Below are positions 9,863 to 17,760 of a stretch of DNA of 48,048 nt, in pieces. The stretch is from Candidatus Lindowbacteria bacterium RIFCSPLOWO2_12_FULL_62_27 (GTDB lineage: Bacteria; Lindowbacteria; 2-12-FULL-62-27). The DNA is taken from the NCBI GenBank assembly GCA_001784175.1, contig MFPR01000027.1:45167-93214 (forward strand), in the 5' to 3' direction. Below the pieces are notes generated by a model that was given only the letters and a program-made list of their open reading frames with translations, ran no database searches and was not told the origin of the DNA. Position numbers and translations under genes: made by a program. The first letter of the stretch is position 1. The number at the start of each line of letters is the position of its first letter.

Positions 9863-10663
9863 TCAGCGGTGGATGCCGAGCTGGCTTGCGCGGACGAACC
9901 GCACGAGGTCGAGAACTTCGGGCGGGGCAGACGATTTTTCCAGAAGGTCGAGCGCCTCGGCGACGGTGTGTTTGGGCGACACCAGGACGCGGACGGCTTC
10001 CTTGAGCGCATCGATGACCGGCTTTCCGAACCCGCGACGCTGGAGGCCGATGCTGTTGACGCCGATGATGCGGACCTTGTCCTCGCCCGCGACCCGGCAG
10101 TACGGCGCGACGTCCTTGGTGATTCTCATCTGCCCGCCGATGTGCGCGTGCCGGCCGACCCGCGCGAATTGAATGACGCCGGTCATGCCGCCCAGCACCG
10201 CCCAGTCCTGAACCTCGACGTGGCCGGAAAGGCCCACGCCGTTGGCCATGATGATGTTGCCGCCCAGGTGGCAGTCATGCGCGATATGAACGTAGGCCAT
10301 GAACAGGTTGTTGTCCCCGAGCCTCGTCACGCCTCCGCCGGGGACCGTTCCGAGATGGACGGTCACATATTCCCGGAAAACGTTGTTCCGGCCGATCCGG
10401 AGTTCCGTGATTTCTCCGGAATATTTCAGGTCCTGCGGGATCGTTCCGATGACGGCGCCGGGGAAGAACTCACAGCCGGCGCTGATCTCCGTGCGGCCGT
10501 GGATGGAGACCCGCTCGTGCAGCCGGCTCGGCCCCAGGAATTTGACGTTCTGGCCGATCACCGAATACGCGCCGACATACATGCCCTCCGGCAACTCCAC
10601 GGATGGATGGATGACGGCCGTGGGATGAATTTCGCGGAGGCGGCCGGACCGCCAATCAGTCAT
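9863..10663 (-). CDS. lpxA: UDP-N-acetylglucosamine O-acyltransferase LpxA
   Basis: This 266-residue left-handed beta-helix acyltransferase catalyses the first step of lipid A synthesis, transferring a hydroxyacyl chain from ACP to UDP-GlcNAc. Hexapeptide repeats run through residues 10-190. The catalytic histidine is in AYVHIAHDCHLGG (His126) and the GHVEVQDWAVLGGMTGV stretch is typical. The ATG at 10663 places IHPTAVIHP at the N terminus as in known LpxA proteins; an upstream ATG at 10699 would overlap the preceding gene. It lies 19 bases after the fused lpxC-fabZ gene. Confidence 0.94.
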   Translation of the reverse strand: MTDWRSGRLREIHPTAVIHPSVELPEGMYVGAYSVIGQNVKFLGPSRLHERVSIHGRTEISAGCEFFPGAVIGTIPQDLKYSGEITELRIGRNNVFREYVTVHLGTVPGGGVTRLGDNNLFMAYVHIAHDCHLGGNIIMANGVGLSGHVEVQDWAVLGGMTGVIQFARVGRHAHIGGQMRITKDVAPYCRVAGEDKVRIIGVNSIGLQRRGFGKPVIDALKEAVRVLVSPKHTVAEALDLLEKSSAPPEVLDLVRFVRASQLGIHR

Positions 10664-10682
10664 GGCGTCCGGTGCGGGTTCA

Positions 10683-11987
10683 CTATTCGGCAACGGCATA
10701 TTTGAAAACCCCTTCCGTGGCCAGATTTCCCTCCACATAGGCCCGGCCCTCCATCGCGCCAAGCCGGCCGCCCATGTTGATCGCTTCGCATTCCAGCACC
10801 AACTGGTCCCCGGGCACCACAGGACGCCGCCATTTCACCTTATCGAGCCCCAGAAAATACACGATCCGGCCCTTGATCTTGAGGCGGGACAAAAGAAGGA
10901 TCGCGCCGAGCTGCGCGATGGCCTCAACGATCAGCACGCCCGGCATGACCGGACGCTGGGGAAAATGTCCCTGGAAAAATAACTCGTTGCCGGTGACGTT
11001 TTTCAATCCTATGATTTTTGTGTCGGTCATGCCCAGGACCCGGTCGACCAGCAGGAACGGATATCGATGCGGCAGGATTTCCTTCACGGCGTTCAGATCA
11101 AGACAAAAATCCTCGGCGCGGCCCAGAGGCTGCGGCATGGTCTCCGGAATTCCCTCCGGCAGCTTCAAGAACCGCTCCCGCAGCATCTGAACGAAGCGGA
11201 TGTTGAACCCATGACCCGATTTGATCGCAACGATCCTGCCTTTCAGCCGCCGGCCCATGAGCGCCAGATCGCCGACCAGGTCGAGAATCTTGTGTCGGAC
11301 CGGCTCGTCCGGAAACCTCAGGGGGCCGCTTAGAAGTTTTCCATTTTCGTACACGACCGCATTCTCCAGGCTGGCGCCTTTGATCATGCCCTGCTTCATG
11401 AGCTCGTCGGCCTCCGACACGAACCCGAACGTCCGGGCGGGCGCGATCTGGGCGCTGAACTCCTCCGGCGTCAGCCGAAACGCGGCATACTGCGTGCCGA
11501 CGGCGGGGTCCGGAAAGCTGACCGTTTCGCACACGTTGAAATCCGAGGCCGGCAGGGCGATCAGCGTCCGTTCGTTGTCTGTGAGGTGGATCGGCTCCCG
11601 GATTCGCAGCTCGCGCGCAGGGGCCGACTGCCGCACGAGCCCCACCGACTGAACGGCCTCCACATACATTTTGGAAGACCCGTCCAGAAGCGGCAATTCC
11701 TCCGCGTCGAGTTCCACCGTGCAATTGTCGATGCCGAGCCCCAGGAACACCGCCATCAGGTGCTCGATCGTGTGCACGTGAACATCGCCCACCGCGAGGC
11801 TCGTCCCCCGGTTCGCCCGCACCACAAGATCCACGCGAGCGGGAATTTCGACGGCCTCCATGAGGTCCACCCGGCGAAAGACAATCCCGCGGTTGGGTTC
11901 CGCCGGGACCAGCCGCACGCCGGCCGGTCGGCCCGTATGAAGGCCGATGCCCTGCAGTGGAACCGGGGACTTGAGTGTGTATTGCAT
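10683..11987 (-). CDS. lpxC/fabZ: Bifunctional UDP-3-O-acyl-GlcNAc deacetylase / 3-hydroxyacyl-ACP dehydratase (LpxC-FabZ)
   Basis: This 434-residue fusion joins the committed deacetylase of lipid A synthesis to the dehydratase of fatty acid elongation. LpxC covers residues 1-285, with zinc ligands His76 (HTIEHL), His232 and Asp236 (HKILD) and the general base His259 (SGHGFN). FabZ covers residues 295-434, with the catalytic pair His341 (QGHFPQRPVMPG) and Glu355 (VEAIAQ). Both enzymes draw on the hydroxyacyl-ACP pool, which gives the fusion a clear logic. Such fusions are known from Bacteroidota and PVC-type bacteria. It starts 28 bases after the lpxD stop. Confidence 0.95.
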   Translation of the reverse strand: MQYTLKSPVPLQGIGLHTGRPAGVRLVPAEPNRGIVFRRVDLMEAVEIPARVDLVVRANRGTSLAVGDVHVHTIEHLMAVFLGLGIDNCTVELDAEELPLLDGSSKMYVEAVQSVGLVRQSAPARELRIREPIHLTDNERTLIALPASDFNVCETVSFPDPAVGTQYAAFRLTPEEFSAQIAPARTFGFVSEADELMKQGMIKGASLENAVVYENGKLLSGPLRFPDEPVRHKILDLVGDLALMGRRLKGRIVAIKSGHGFNIRFVQMLRERFLKLPEGIPETMPQPLGRAEDFCLDLNAVKEILPHRYPFLLVDRVLGMTDTKIIGLKNVTGNELFFQGHFPQRPVMPGVLIVEAIAQLGAILLLSRLKIKGRIVYFLGLDKVKWRRPVVPGDQLVLECEAINMGGRLGAMEGRAYVEGNLATEGVFKYAVAE

Positions 11988-12015
11988 GGCTCAGTTCACG
12001 AGGCCGGATCGTTTC

Positions 12016-13125
12016 CTAAGCCGAGCCGATCGAAACGTTCTCAACAGATGATATCCTTCTGGACAATCGCACAATGGAGGCCTTGAGCCGGTGTACATCC
12101 CGGACGACGTCCGGCAGACGGCCCAGGGAAACCTTGATGCGCTTCTCCTCCGGGTGCGGGCGCGCCGGAAATCCTGACACGGCCTGTGCCGGCGCAAGGG
12201 ACTTGGTGACGCCGGACTTGGCGCCGATCATGACGCGATCGCCAACTTCGATATGCCCCGCAACGCCCGACTGGGCCGCGAGCACCACGCCGTGGCCCAG
12301 CTTCGCGCTGCCGGCGATTCCCGATTGCGCGATCAGAAGACAGTGGGACCCCAGCCGGACATTGTGGGCGACATGAACCAGATTGTCGATCTTGGTGCCC
12401 CGGCCGATCACGGTGTCGCCGACCGTTCCGCGATCGATCGTGACGTTCGCGCCGATCTCCACGTCGTCCTCGATTCGAACGCCGCCGATCTGCGGCACTT
12501 TGTGATGTCCCTCGGCGGTCGACACGTATCCATACCCGTCACTGCCGATCACGGTTCCGGAGTGGATGAGGCATCGGGATCCGATGCAAACGCCGTCGTA
12601 CACGCGAACGCCCGGAAAAATGCGCGTCTGAGCGCCGATCCGGCTGCCCGGCCCGATGCTCGCGAGCGCCTCCACGATCGCGCCGTCTCCCAGCTTGCAG
12701 CCGTCGCCGATCACCGCATGAGGGCCGAGCGAAACGTTTTTGCCAAGTTCCACCCGGCTGCCCACCACGGCCGTCGCATGAACGCCCGGCGCCGGAACCG
12801 GCCGGTGGTCGAACAGGGCCAGGAGATGCGGCATGGATGCGCGGACATCCGAAACGCCAAGCAGCGCGCGGCCCGAGGACGGAATCAGATCCGAGAGCGC
12901 CGGGCGCGGAAGCATGACGATCGCGGCCAAACTTCGCATCGCCGCCGGCACATCCTTTAATTTCTCCACAAAAATCAGGCTGGCCTCATCGGCCTCGGCC
13001 GGCTGCGCCAGGCGCGCAGCGCGCGCGTCGGGGTTGCCCCGCAGCTCAGCCGTCAGGCCCGCCTGCTCGATGGCCGCCAGGAGGCCGGCGGCGGTGCGGC
13101 CTGTGTTTCCGGGCTCTGTGTTCAC
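12016..13125 (-). CDS. lpxD: UDP-3-O-acylglucosamine N-acyltransferase LpxD
   Basis: This 369-residue enzyme adds the second hydroxyacyl chain in lipid A synthesis. An N-terminal uridine-binding domain (about residues 1-110) precedes a long hexapeptide beta-helix and a C-terminal helix. The catalytic histidine lies in [12 protein letters not shown], and [13 protein letters not shown] is a familiar LpxD stretch. It begins with a GTG that overlaps the stop of the preceding chaperone gene (GTGA), so it is translationally coupled to it, the same skp-lpxD neighbourhood seen in many Gram-negatives. Confidence 0.94.
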   Translation of the reverse strand: MNTEPGNTGRTAAGLLAAIEQAGLTAELRGNPDARAARLAQPAEADEASLIFVEKLKDVPAAMRSLAAIVMLPRPALSDLIPSSGRALLGVSDVRASMPHLLALFDHRPVPAPGVHATAVVGSRVELGKNVSLGPHAVIGDGCKLGDGAIVEALASIGPGSRIGAQTRIFPGVRVYDGVCIGSRCLIHSGTVIGSDGYGYVSTAEGHHKVPQIGGVRIEDDVEIGANVTIDRGTVGDTVIGRGTKIDNLVHVAHNVRLGSHCLLIAQSGIAGSAKLGHGVVLAAQSGVAGHIEVGDRVMIGAKSGVTKSLAPAQAVSGFPARPHPEEKRIKVSLGRLPDVVRDVHRLKASIVRLSRRISSVENVSIGSA

Positions 13126-13712
13126 TTTTTCTTTTCTTCTGGCTTCTCCGATTTCGACTTGACCGCTTCCTTCACCCTGGAAATGACCGCCTCGGTGATG
13201 TCCAGCGAGTCATCGACGTAAAGAATCGGCCGGCCGGAGGGGGCGGCCGCGTCGAACACGACGTTAAATCCCTTGGACTTCGAAACCTCCTCGATGGACT
13301 TGCTGAGCGTTTCCTTGACGGGCGACAAAAGCTCGTCCTCCTTTTCGGCCAGCTCGCTCTGCAGTTGCTTGACGAGGTCCTGGTATCCGCCCAGCTCCTT
13401 CTTGAACTCGCCCTCCTTTTCCTTCTTGGAGTCTTCCGACCGCAGAAGATTCTTTTTCAGGTCGTTGTCGAGCTGCTGGATCTGCCGTTCCTTCTCGGTG
13501 ATCAGCTTCTGCTTGGGTTTGGCCCATTCCTCCAGCGTCTCCTTGGCCTTGGCGTACTCCGGATAATTGCGGAGCACCTCCTGCAAATCGATGAAACAGG
13601 CCTTGATGTTTCCGGCGCTGATCAAGGGTTCTTCGGCGCGGGCGGCATGGCTCAGGGCCGGGCCCGCCAAAAACGCTGCGCACAGGATCGCTCGCAGGTA
13701 CGGAATGTTCAT
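13122..13712 (-). CDS. Skp/OmpH-family periplasmic chaperone (second copy)
   Basis: This 196-residue protein has a Sec signal peptide (about 25 residues, ending near HAARAEE), a short core strand ([18 protein letters not shown]) and a long charged coiled coil, the Skp/OmpH architecture. Skp holds unfolded outer-membrane proteins in the periplasm. The ATG at 13712 has AGGAGG upstream at good spacing. It follows the first Skp-like gene by 11 bases and overlaps lpxD. The lysine-rich C terminus (EKPEEKKK) is a minor peculiarity. Confidence 0.85.
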   Translation of the reverse strand: MNIPYLRAILCAAFLAGPALSHAARAEEPLISAGNIKACFIDLQEVLRNYPEYAKAKETLEEWAKPKQKLITEKERQIQQLDNDLKKNLLRSEDSKKEKEGEFKKELGGYQDLVKQLQSELAEKEDELLSPVKETLSKSIEEVSKSKGFNVVFDAAAPSGRPILYVDDSLDITEAVISRVKEAVKSKSEKPEEKKK

Positions 13713-13723
13713 GGAAAACCTCC

Positions 13724-14245
13724 TCATGGCTTTTTCGGCTTGTTCAATTTCTCGATGACGGCGCTCGTCATGTCGACGTAATCCTCGGATGCGTACAAAA
13801 TCTCGTTTTCGGAAAACACCAGGCTGAATCCCTTCTGGATCGCAATGTCTCGGATCGCGTTGTAGATGGACTTCCGGGCGTCCGAAATGAGCGTCTCCCG
13901 CTCCTTGTCCAGCACGTTCATCGACTGGTAATAGGACGTCTGGAGTTCCACCTTCTGCTGGGCCAGGATGGCCTGCATGCGCTGGACGCGGACAGGATCG
14001 TTTTCGGAGGCCAGCTCCTTTTCCATCCGGCGGATGTCCTCGTTGGCCTTGGTGACGTTCTGCACCACTCGGTCTTTTTCGGCGTCGTTCTTCTTGAGCT
14101 TTTCCTGAAAGGCATCGTAACTCATGGAAACTTCTTCGAAATTCACCACGGCGATCCGGATGAGCGCCTCGGCCGAGGCGGAAACCGCCGGCAACCCCGC
14201 CAGACACAGACCGAAGGTCAGTCGATAGAGCATTTTTTCAAACAT
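13724..14245 (-). CDS. Skp/OmpH-family periplasmic chaperone (first copy)
   Basis: This 173-residue protein has a signal peptide (residues 1-26, ending ASAEA), the strand RIAVVNFEEVSMSYDAF and a long helix pair, matching Skp/OmpH. The ATG at 14245 is preceded by GGAGG and overlaps the end of the thioredoxin reductase fusion by eight bases. It is clearly related in layout to the next gene but diverged in sequence, so the duplication is old. No bamA gene is present next to it in this window. Confidence 0.84.
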   Translation of the reverse strand: MFEKMLYRLTFGLCLAGLPAVSASAEALIRIAVVNFEEVSMSYDAFQEKLKKNDAEKDRVVQNVTKANEDIRRMEKELASENDPVRVQRMQAILAQQKVELQTSYYQSMNVLDKERETLISDARKSIYNAIRDIAIQKGFSLVFSENEILYASEDYVDMTSAVIEKLNKPKKP

Positions 14246-15467
14246 GTTGATGTTCCTCCAAATATCGTTCGGCGTCCAGCGCTGCCATGCAGCCTGTGCC
14301 GGCGGCCGTCACGGCCTGCCGGTAAACCCGGTCCGCCACATCGCCGGCCGCAAAAACACCCGGCGCGCTGGTCTTCGTGCAGCCGGGCATCGTGCGGATG
14401 TATCCATGCTCGTCCATGTCGATCTGTCCGCGAAACGCCGCCGTGTTGGGCTGATGGCCGATCGCGACAAAGAGTCCCTGGCAGGGAAGAACCTCCTCCG
14501 CTCCGTTCACGGTCGATTTGAGCTTAAGTCCGGTCATGACCTTGCCGTCGCCCACCACTTCCGTCACGGCCGTGTTCCACCGTACCTCCACTTTCGGGTT
14601 CTTGAGCACTCGATCCTGCATGATCTTCGACGCGCGAAACTTGTCCCGGCGGTGAATCAGGATCAGCTTCGAAACGAATTTCGTCAGAAAGTTCGCCTCC
14701 TCCATCGCCGTGTCGCCGCCGCCAACCACTGCGACAGCCTGGTTCCTGAAAAACGCGCCGTCGCATGTTGCACACGCCGATACTCCGCGCCCGCCGTACC
14801 CGGCCGGCGCCGGCGCCTCGCCCGGAATGCCGATCCATTTGGCCGACGCGCCGGTCGCGATGATCAGCGCGCGACAGCGCCGGGCCGTGCCGTCGCCCAT
14901 CGAAAGCACGATCGGCCGGGCCTTGAGGTCCGCCCGGACAACCTCGCCGGACACGATCCGCGTTCCGAACCGGCTCGCCTGCCGGCGAAACAAGTCCATC
15001 ATGTCCGGGCCGAGCACGCCTTCCGGAAAGCCCGGAAAATTTTCGACGTCGGTCGTGATCGTCAACTGGCCGCCCGGCTGAAGGCCGTCGATGACCAAGG
15101 GGTTGAGATTCGCGCGCGCGGCGTAAATCGCCGCCGTCAAGCCGGCGGGGCCGCTGCCCAGAATAACCACCTCTTCCGTTGCCCCCGCGTCGGCCGATCC
15201 GCCGCCGATCGGCGCCAGACCGAGAACCTCATCGAGCTTTCCCTGCCGCTCCAGGTCCGCGAGATCTTCGAATCCGCCATGGGGCCGGCCGTCAATGAAG
15301 ACTTGGGGCACGGTGTCCCGGCCGGACTCCCGGCGCATTTTCATCTCCAGCTCCAGATCACGTTCCACGTCAATTTCCTTGAACGGCACTCCCTTCGATT
15401 TCAACAACTCCTTCGCCCACCGGCAAAACGGGCAGTAGGGTTTCGTGTATACCAGCACGCTTACCAT
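14238..15467 (-). CDS. Glutaredoxin-thioredoxin reductase fusion
   Basis: This 409-residue protein begins with a glutaredoxin domain (residues 1-80; active site Cys12-Pro-Phe-Cys15, cis-proline in TVPQVF). After a short Gly/Ala linker it continues as a low-molecular-weight thioredoxin reductase: FAD-binding GSGPAG, redox pair Cys232-Ala-Thr-Cys235, NADPH-binding GGGDTAMEEA and a second FAD motif near GVFAAGDV. Electrons could pass from NADPH through the CATC pair to the fused glutaredoxin. The ATG at 15467 places the glutaredoxin strand at the N terminus; no strong Shine-Dalgarno is visible. It follows the TPR gene in the same operon. Confidence 0.9.
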   Translation of the reverse strand: MVSVLVYTKPYCPFCRWAKELLKSKGVPFKEIDVERDLELEMKMRRESGRDTVPQVFIDGRPHGGFEDLADLERQGKLDEVLGLAPIGGGSADAGATEEVVILGSGPAGLTAAIYAARANLNPLVIDGLQPGGQLTITTDVENFPGFPEGVLGPDMMDLFRRQASRFGTRIVSGEVVRADLKARPIVLSMGDGTARRCRALIIATGASAKWIGIPGEAPAPAGYGGRGVSACATCDGAFFRNQAVAVVGGGDTAMEEANFLTKFVSKLILIHRRDKFRASKIMQDRVLKNPKVEVRWNTAVTEVVGDGKVMTGLKLKSTVNGAEEVLPCQGLFVAIGHQPNTAAFRGQIDMDEHGYIRTMPGCTKTSAPGVFAAGDVADRVYRQAVTAAGTGCMAALDAERYLEEHQHV

Positions 15468-15522
15468 AAAAGGAAAGCATATCTGAAACCGCCGGCAAAA
15501 TTCAACACGCGGCGCCGGTCCA

Positions 15523-16254
15523 CTACTCGTACGACCGGATGTTTCGCTCAATCCGGCGGACATTCGATTCAACCGCCTGCCGCAGCTTCGCCGCGCTCTC
15601 CCCAAGGAACGTCCCCGGCACGGCCGTCTCGATGTCCTTCAACAGATCCACCGATTCCGCCGGCGCCGATAGCTCCATCAGGCAGACAGCCATCCGGAAC
15701 TTGGCCGCCAGCGCGCCTTCGCCCTCCGGATCCTGCGTCAGCGACTCCCGGTAGAGCTGCAGCGCCTTCAGGTGGTCTTTCCGGTTCTCTTTGAGCGTGG
15801 CCAGCCGGCGGTACACTTCGGCGCGGTCTTTCCCGCCCGTTTCGACATCCGTGAGAAGCTGCTCATACAGGGACTCCGCGCGGTCCGTCTCTCCGAGTTC
15901 ATCTGTGAGCAGTGCGACCATCAGGCGGCACCGGCCGCGAACCTGGCCCGACGTCTCGGCGATCATGGCCTCAAAGTGCTGCCGGCCCCGGCCCAACTGA
16001 TTGAGGGACCGGTGACAGAATCCCAGAAACACGCCGCTGTCAGGTGCCAGCGCCCGACGCGACCAGAGCTGCTCCAAGATCGCAGCCGCATCGCCGACCT
16101 GCGAGAGATGGTACAGGCACACCGCGACGTTGTAGAGGTACTTGTCCTCCTTCAAGTCGGCGTGAAGCCCCCTGTACACCTCCAGGGCCTCCTCATATTT
16201 CTTCTCCCGAAACAAAGCTTCCGCCCGCCGTTGGGCCGCAGGTTTGTCGCTCAT
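15523..16254 (-). CDS. TPR-repeat protein
   Basis: This protein of about 243 residues has tetratricopeptide-like helices throughout (AEALFREKKYEEALEVY, DRAESLYEQLLTDV, LKALQLYRESLTQDPEGE). No signal peptide is visible. It is the first gene of the long envelope operon and lies under a plausible minus-strand promoter at 16315-16342. The start is uncertain: an ATG at 16290 adds 12 residues with equal merit. TPR proteins scaffold protein assemblies; the specific partner is unknown. Confidence 0.7.
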   Translation of the reverse strand: MSDKPAAQRRAEALFREKKYEEALEVYRGLHADLKEDKYLYNVAVCLYHLSQVGDAAAILEQLWSRRALAPDSGVFLGFCHRSLNQLGRGRQHFEAMIAETSGQVRGRCRLMVALLTDELGETDRAESLYEQLLTDVETGGKDRAEVYRRLATLKENRKDHLKALQLYRESLTQDPEGEGALAAKFRMAVCLMELSAPAESVDLLKDIETAVPGTFLGESAAKLRQAVESNVRRIERNIRSYE

Positions 16255-16314
16255 CTCGACACCATCGCATATTTTTTGCGGAATGAACATCTTTCAAACA
16301 CATGGATTGAACAT

Positions 16315-16342
16315 GTTATACTCATGGAAGGAAGCGAGACAA
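16315..16342 (-). promoter_or_regulatory. Candidate promoter of the TPR-trx-skp-lpx operon
   Basis: Read on the minus strand, TTGTCT (16342-16337), a 16-base spacer and TATAAC (16320-16315) form a reasonable sigma-70-like promoter. It would start transcription near 16308, just before the first gene of the operon. The call rests on sequence match only. Confidence 0.4.
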
Positions 16343-16368
16343 AACTGTCATACGAGGAGGCGATGTCC

Positions 16369-16779
16369 ATGTTCGAAGTATCAAGCGCACTGAGGCGCGG
16401 ATGGTGCGCCGGTTTGTTCGCTCTGCTCTTGTGCCTGCCGCTGACGGCCGGCGAGGAGGGCGGCGAGAAGGCCCGTCACGAGCAGCGCGAAAAGGCGGGA
16501 GAGGAAATGCAGGCGGAACGGCATAAAATCCGGGAGGAATTCGACAAAAAGCGCGACGTCGTCCAGGAAAAACGCAAGAAGCTCCGGGCCGAAATCCGGG
16601 AACTCAAGGCCAAAATGCGGGAACTGCAGAAACAACAAAACGACCTCGAACTCGAAGTCGGCGCGATCCAGGACCAGATGGAGGTCGCCATGGAGGAGCT
16701 GGAGGAGAAGATGGAACAGAAACGGAAAGAAATGAGGGAAAAAGAACAGGAGAAACGAAAGGAGCGCGGGGAGGATTGA
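16369..16779 (+). CDS. Small secreted coiled-coil protein
   Basis: This 136-residue protein has an N-terminal hydrophobic signal (LFALLLCLPLTAG) followed by about 105 residues of almost pure charged heptad helix (Glu/Lys/Arg-rich, ending KRKERGED). The ATG at 16369 has GAGGAGG eight bases upstream; an ATG at 16363 is too close to that site and one at 16324 lacks one. It may be a periplasmic structural or Skp-like helper, but low-complexity coils give no reliable family. It diverges from the envelope operon and ends four bases before repeat copy A. Confidence 0.65.
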   Translation: MFEVSSALRRGWCAGLFALLLCLPLTAGEEGGEKARHEQREKAGEEMQAERHKIREEFDKKRDVVQEKRKKLRAEIRELKAKMRELQKQQNDLELEVGAIQDQMEVAMEELEEKMEQKRKEMREKEQEKRKERGED

Positions 16780-16783
16780 TACA

Positions 16784-16989
16784 TCAGACTGGCCCGCGTT
16801 CCCGGGAAGTCAGGGCGGAACGGCAAGGTCGGAGTGCCGGAGCCGGTGGCGCCACACGGATGTGGCGGCGCATGTTCGGCGGAGGGACGGGGTCCGCCGC
16901 CGTAGCTCCCCCCAAGAGCTGGGGCTCCTCCCCTCATTCGATGCTTCCTTGTTGGGGGCTGCCAAGGAGAGGAGGAGTTGAGGGGAGGA
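16784..16989 (+). repeat. Dispersed 206-bp hairpin-rich repeat, copy A
   Basis: This stretch recurs at 35994-36200 in the same orientation with only scattered substitutions and one single-base indel. It begins TCAGACTGGCCCGCGTTCCC and ends at TGAGGGGAGGA. It contains a hairpin CGCCACA-CGGA-TGTGGCG and an 11-bp inverted repeat (16926-16936 with 16979-16989) whose right arm ends exactly at the repeat end. No codon pattern is evident. It lies between the convergent coiled-coil gene and ygjP-like gene 1. Confidence 0.9.
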
Positions 16990-17043
16990 CGCTGCGCGCC
17001 TGCGGCCGGTGTCAGGACGTAGAGGCGGGTGCGCCCGGACGCG

Positions 17044-17760
17044 TCAATACATCCACCTTTCATGCCTCACAGGAAGACGATTCAACACATCCCGATAATA
17101 TCCCCACTTCGGTATAAACCGGTCCATGAAAGATTTGAAGCGCGCATTGTGCCTGGGTTCCAGCAGGTGGAGCATCTCGTGCACGACGATGTATTCGATG
17201 CACTCGGATGGCTTCCTGGCCAGATCCGTGTTGAGCCGGATGTTTTTGGAGACGAGGTTGCAACTTCCCCACCTTGTTTTCATCCGTTGCACAAAGAACC
17301 GCTCCACCTTCACCCCTATGAGCGGCTCCCATTTGGCAATCAAGGGCGGTACGGCTTTTTTGACTTGCTCTCGATACCATTCATCCACGATGGTTCTCTT
17401 TTTCTTTTGCCGAGTGCCGGGCCGAATCCGAAGGAGCATCTTGCCGTGCTTCAGTTCCACGCTTGGCGCTTCGTCGACCTCGATTGGCCTGAGGATGTGC
17501 CGCCTTCCCCAGACGTAATGGCTTTCCAGGTCCAGATATTCACGCGGGGTTTCACGCTCCTGAGTCCGAAGCTTTTCCCGCTGTTTTTTGATCCATCCGA
17601 GTTTCGAGATCGCGAAGACGCGAATCAAGTCCAGACTCATCCGCGATGGGGCGGAAATCCGGACTCTGCCGGTTGGAGGATAGACGCTGAGATGGATGTT
17701 TTTGATGTCCTTCAGCGTCACATCCACCGCGATCTCGCCCATTTTTATTTGCGTGATCAT
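17044..17760 (-). CDS. YgjP-like (SprT/DUF45) metal-dependent hydrolase, copy 1
   Basis: This 238-residue protein has the zinc site His194-Glu-x-x-His198 in VVHEMLHLLEPRH, with His204 as third ligand, and the family stretch RWGSCN near residue 163, both typical of YgjP/DUF45 metallopeptidase-like proteins. Its ATG shares one base with the hsdR stop (TGATG), so it is translated as the last gene of the restriction operon. YgjP genes have been seen beside type I restriction genes elsewhere, but the substrate is not known to me. The second locus in this window has the same arrangement. Confidence 0.88.
   Translation of the reverse strand: MITQIKMGEIAVDVTLKDIKNIHLSVYPPTGRVRISAPSRMSLDLIRVFAISKLGWIKKQREKLRTQERETPREYLDLESHYVWGRRHILRPIEVDEAPSVELKHGKMLLRIRPGTRQKKKRTIVDEWYREQVKKAVPPLIAKWEPLIGVKVERFFVQRMKTRWGSCNLVSKNIRLNTDLARKPSECIEYIVVHEMLHLLEPRHNARFKSFMDRFIPKWGYYRDVLNRLPVRHERWMY

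Noticed and set aside
16776-17117. Open frame running through repeat copy A
   Set aside because: The frame is created by the repeat, is not kept across its indel in copy B, and has no ribosome site of its own.
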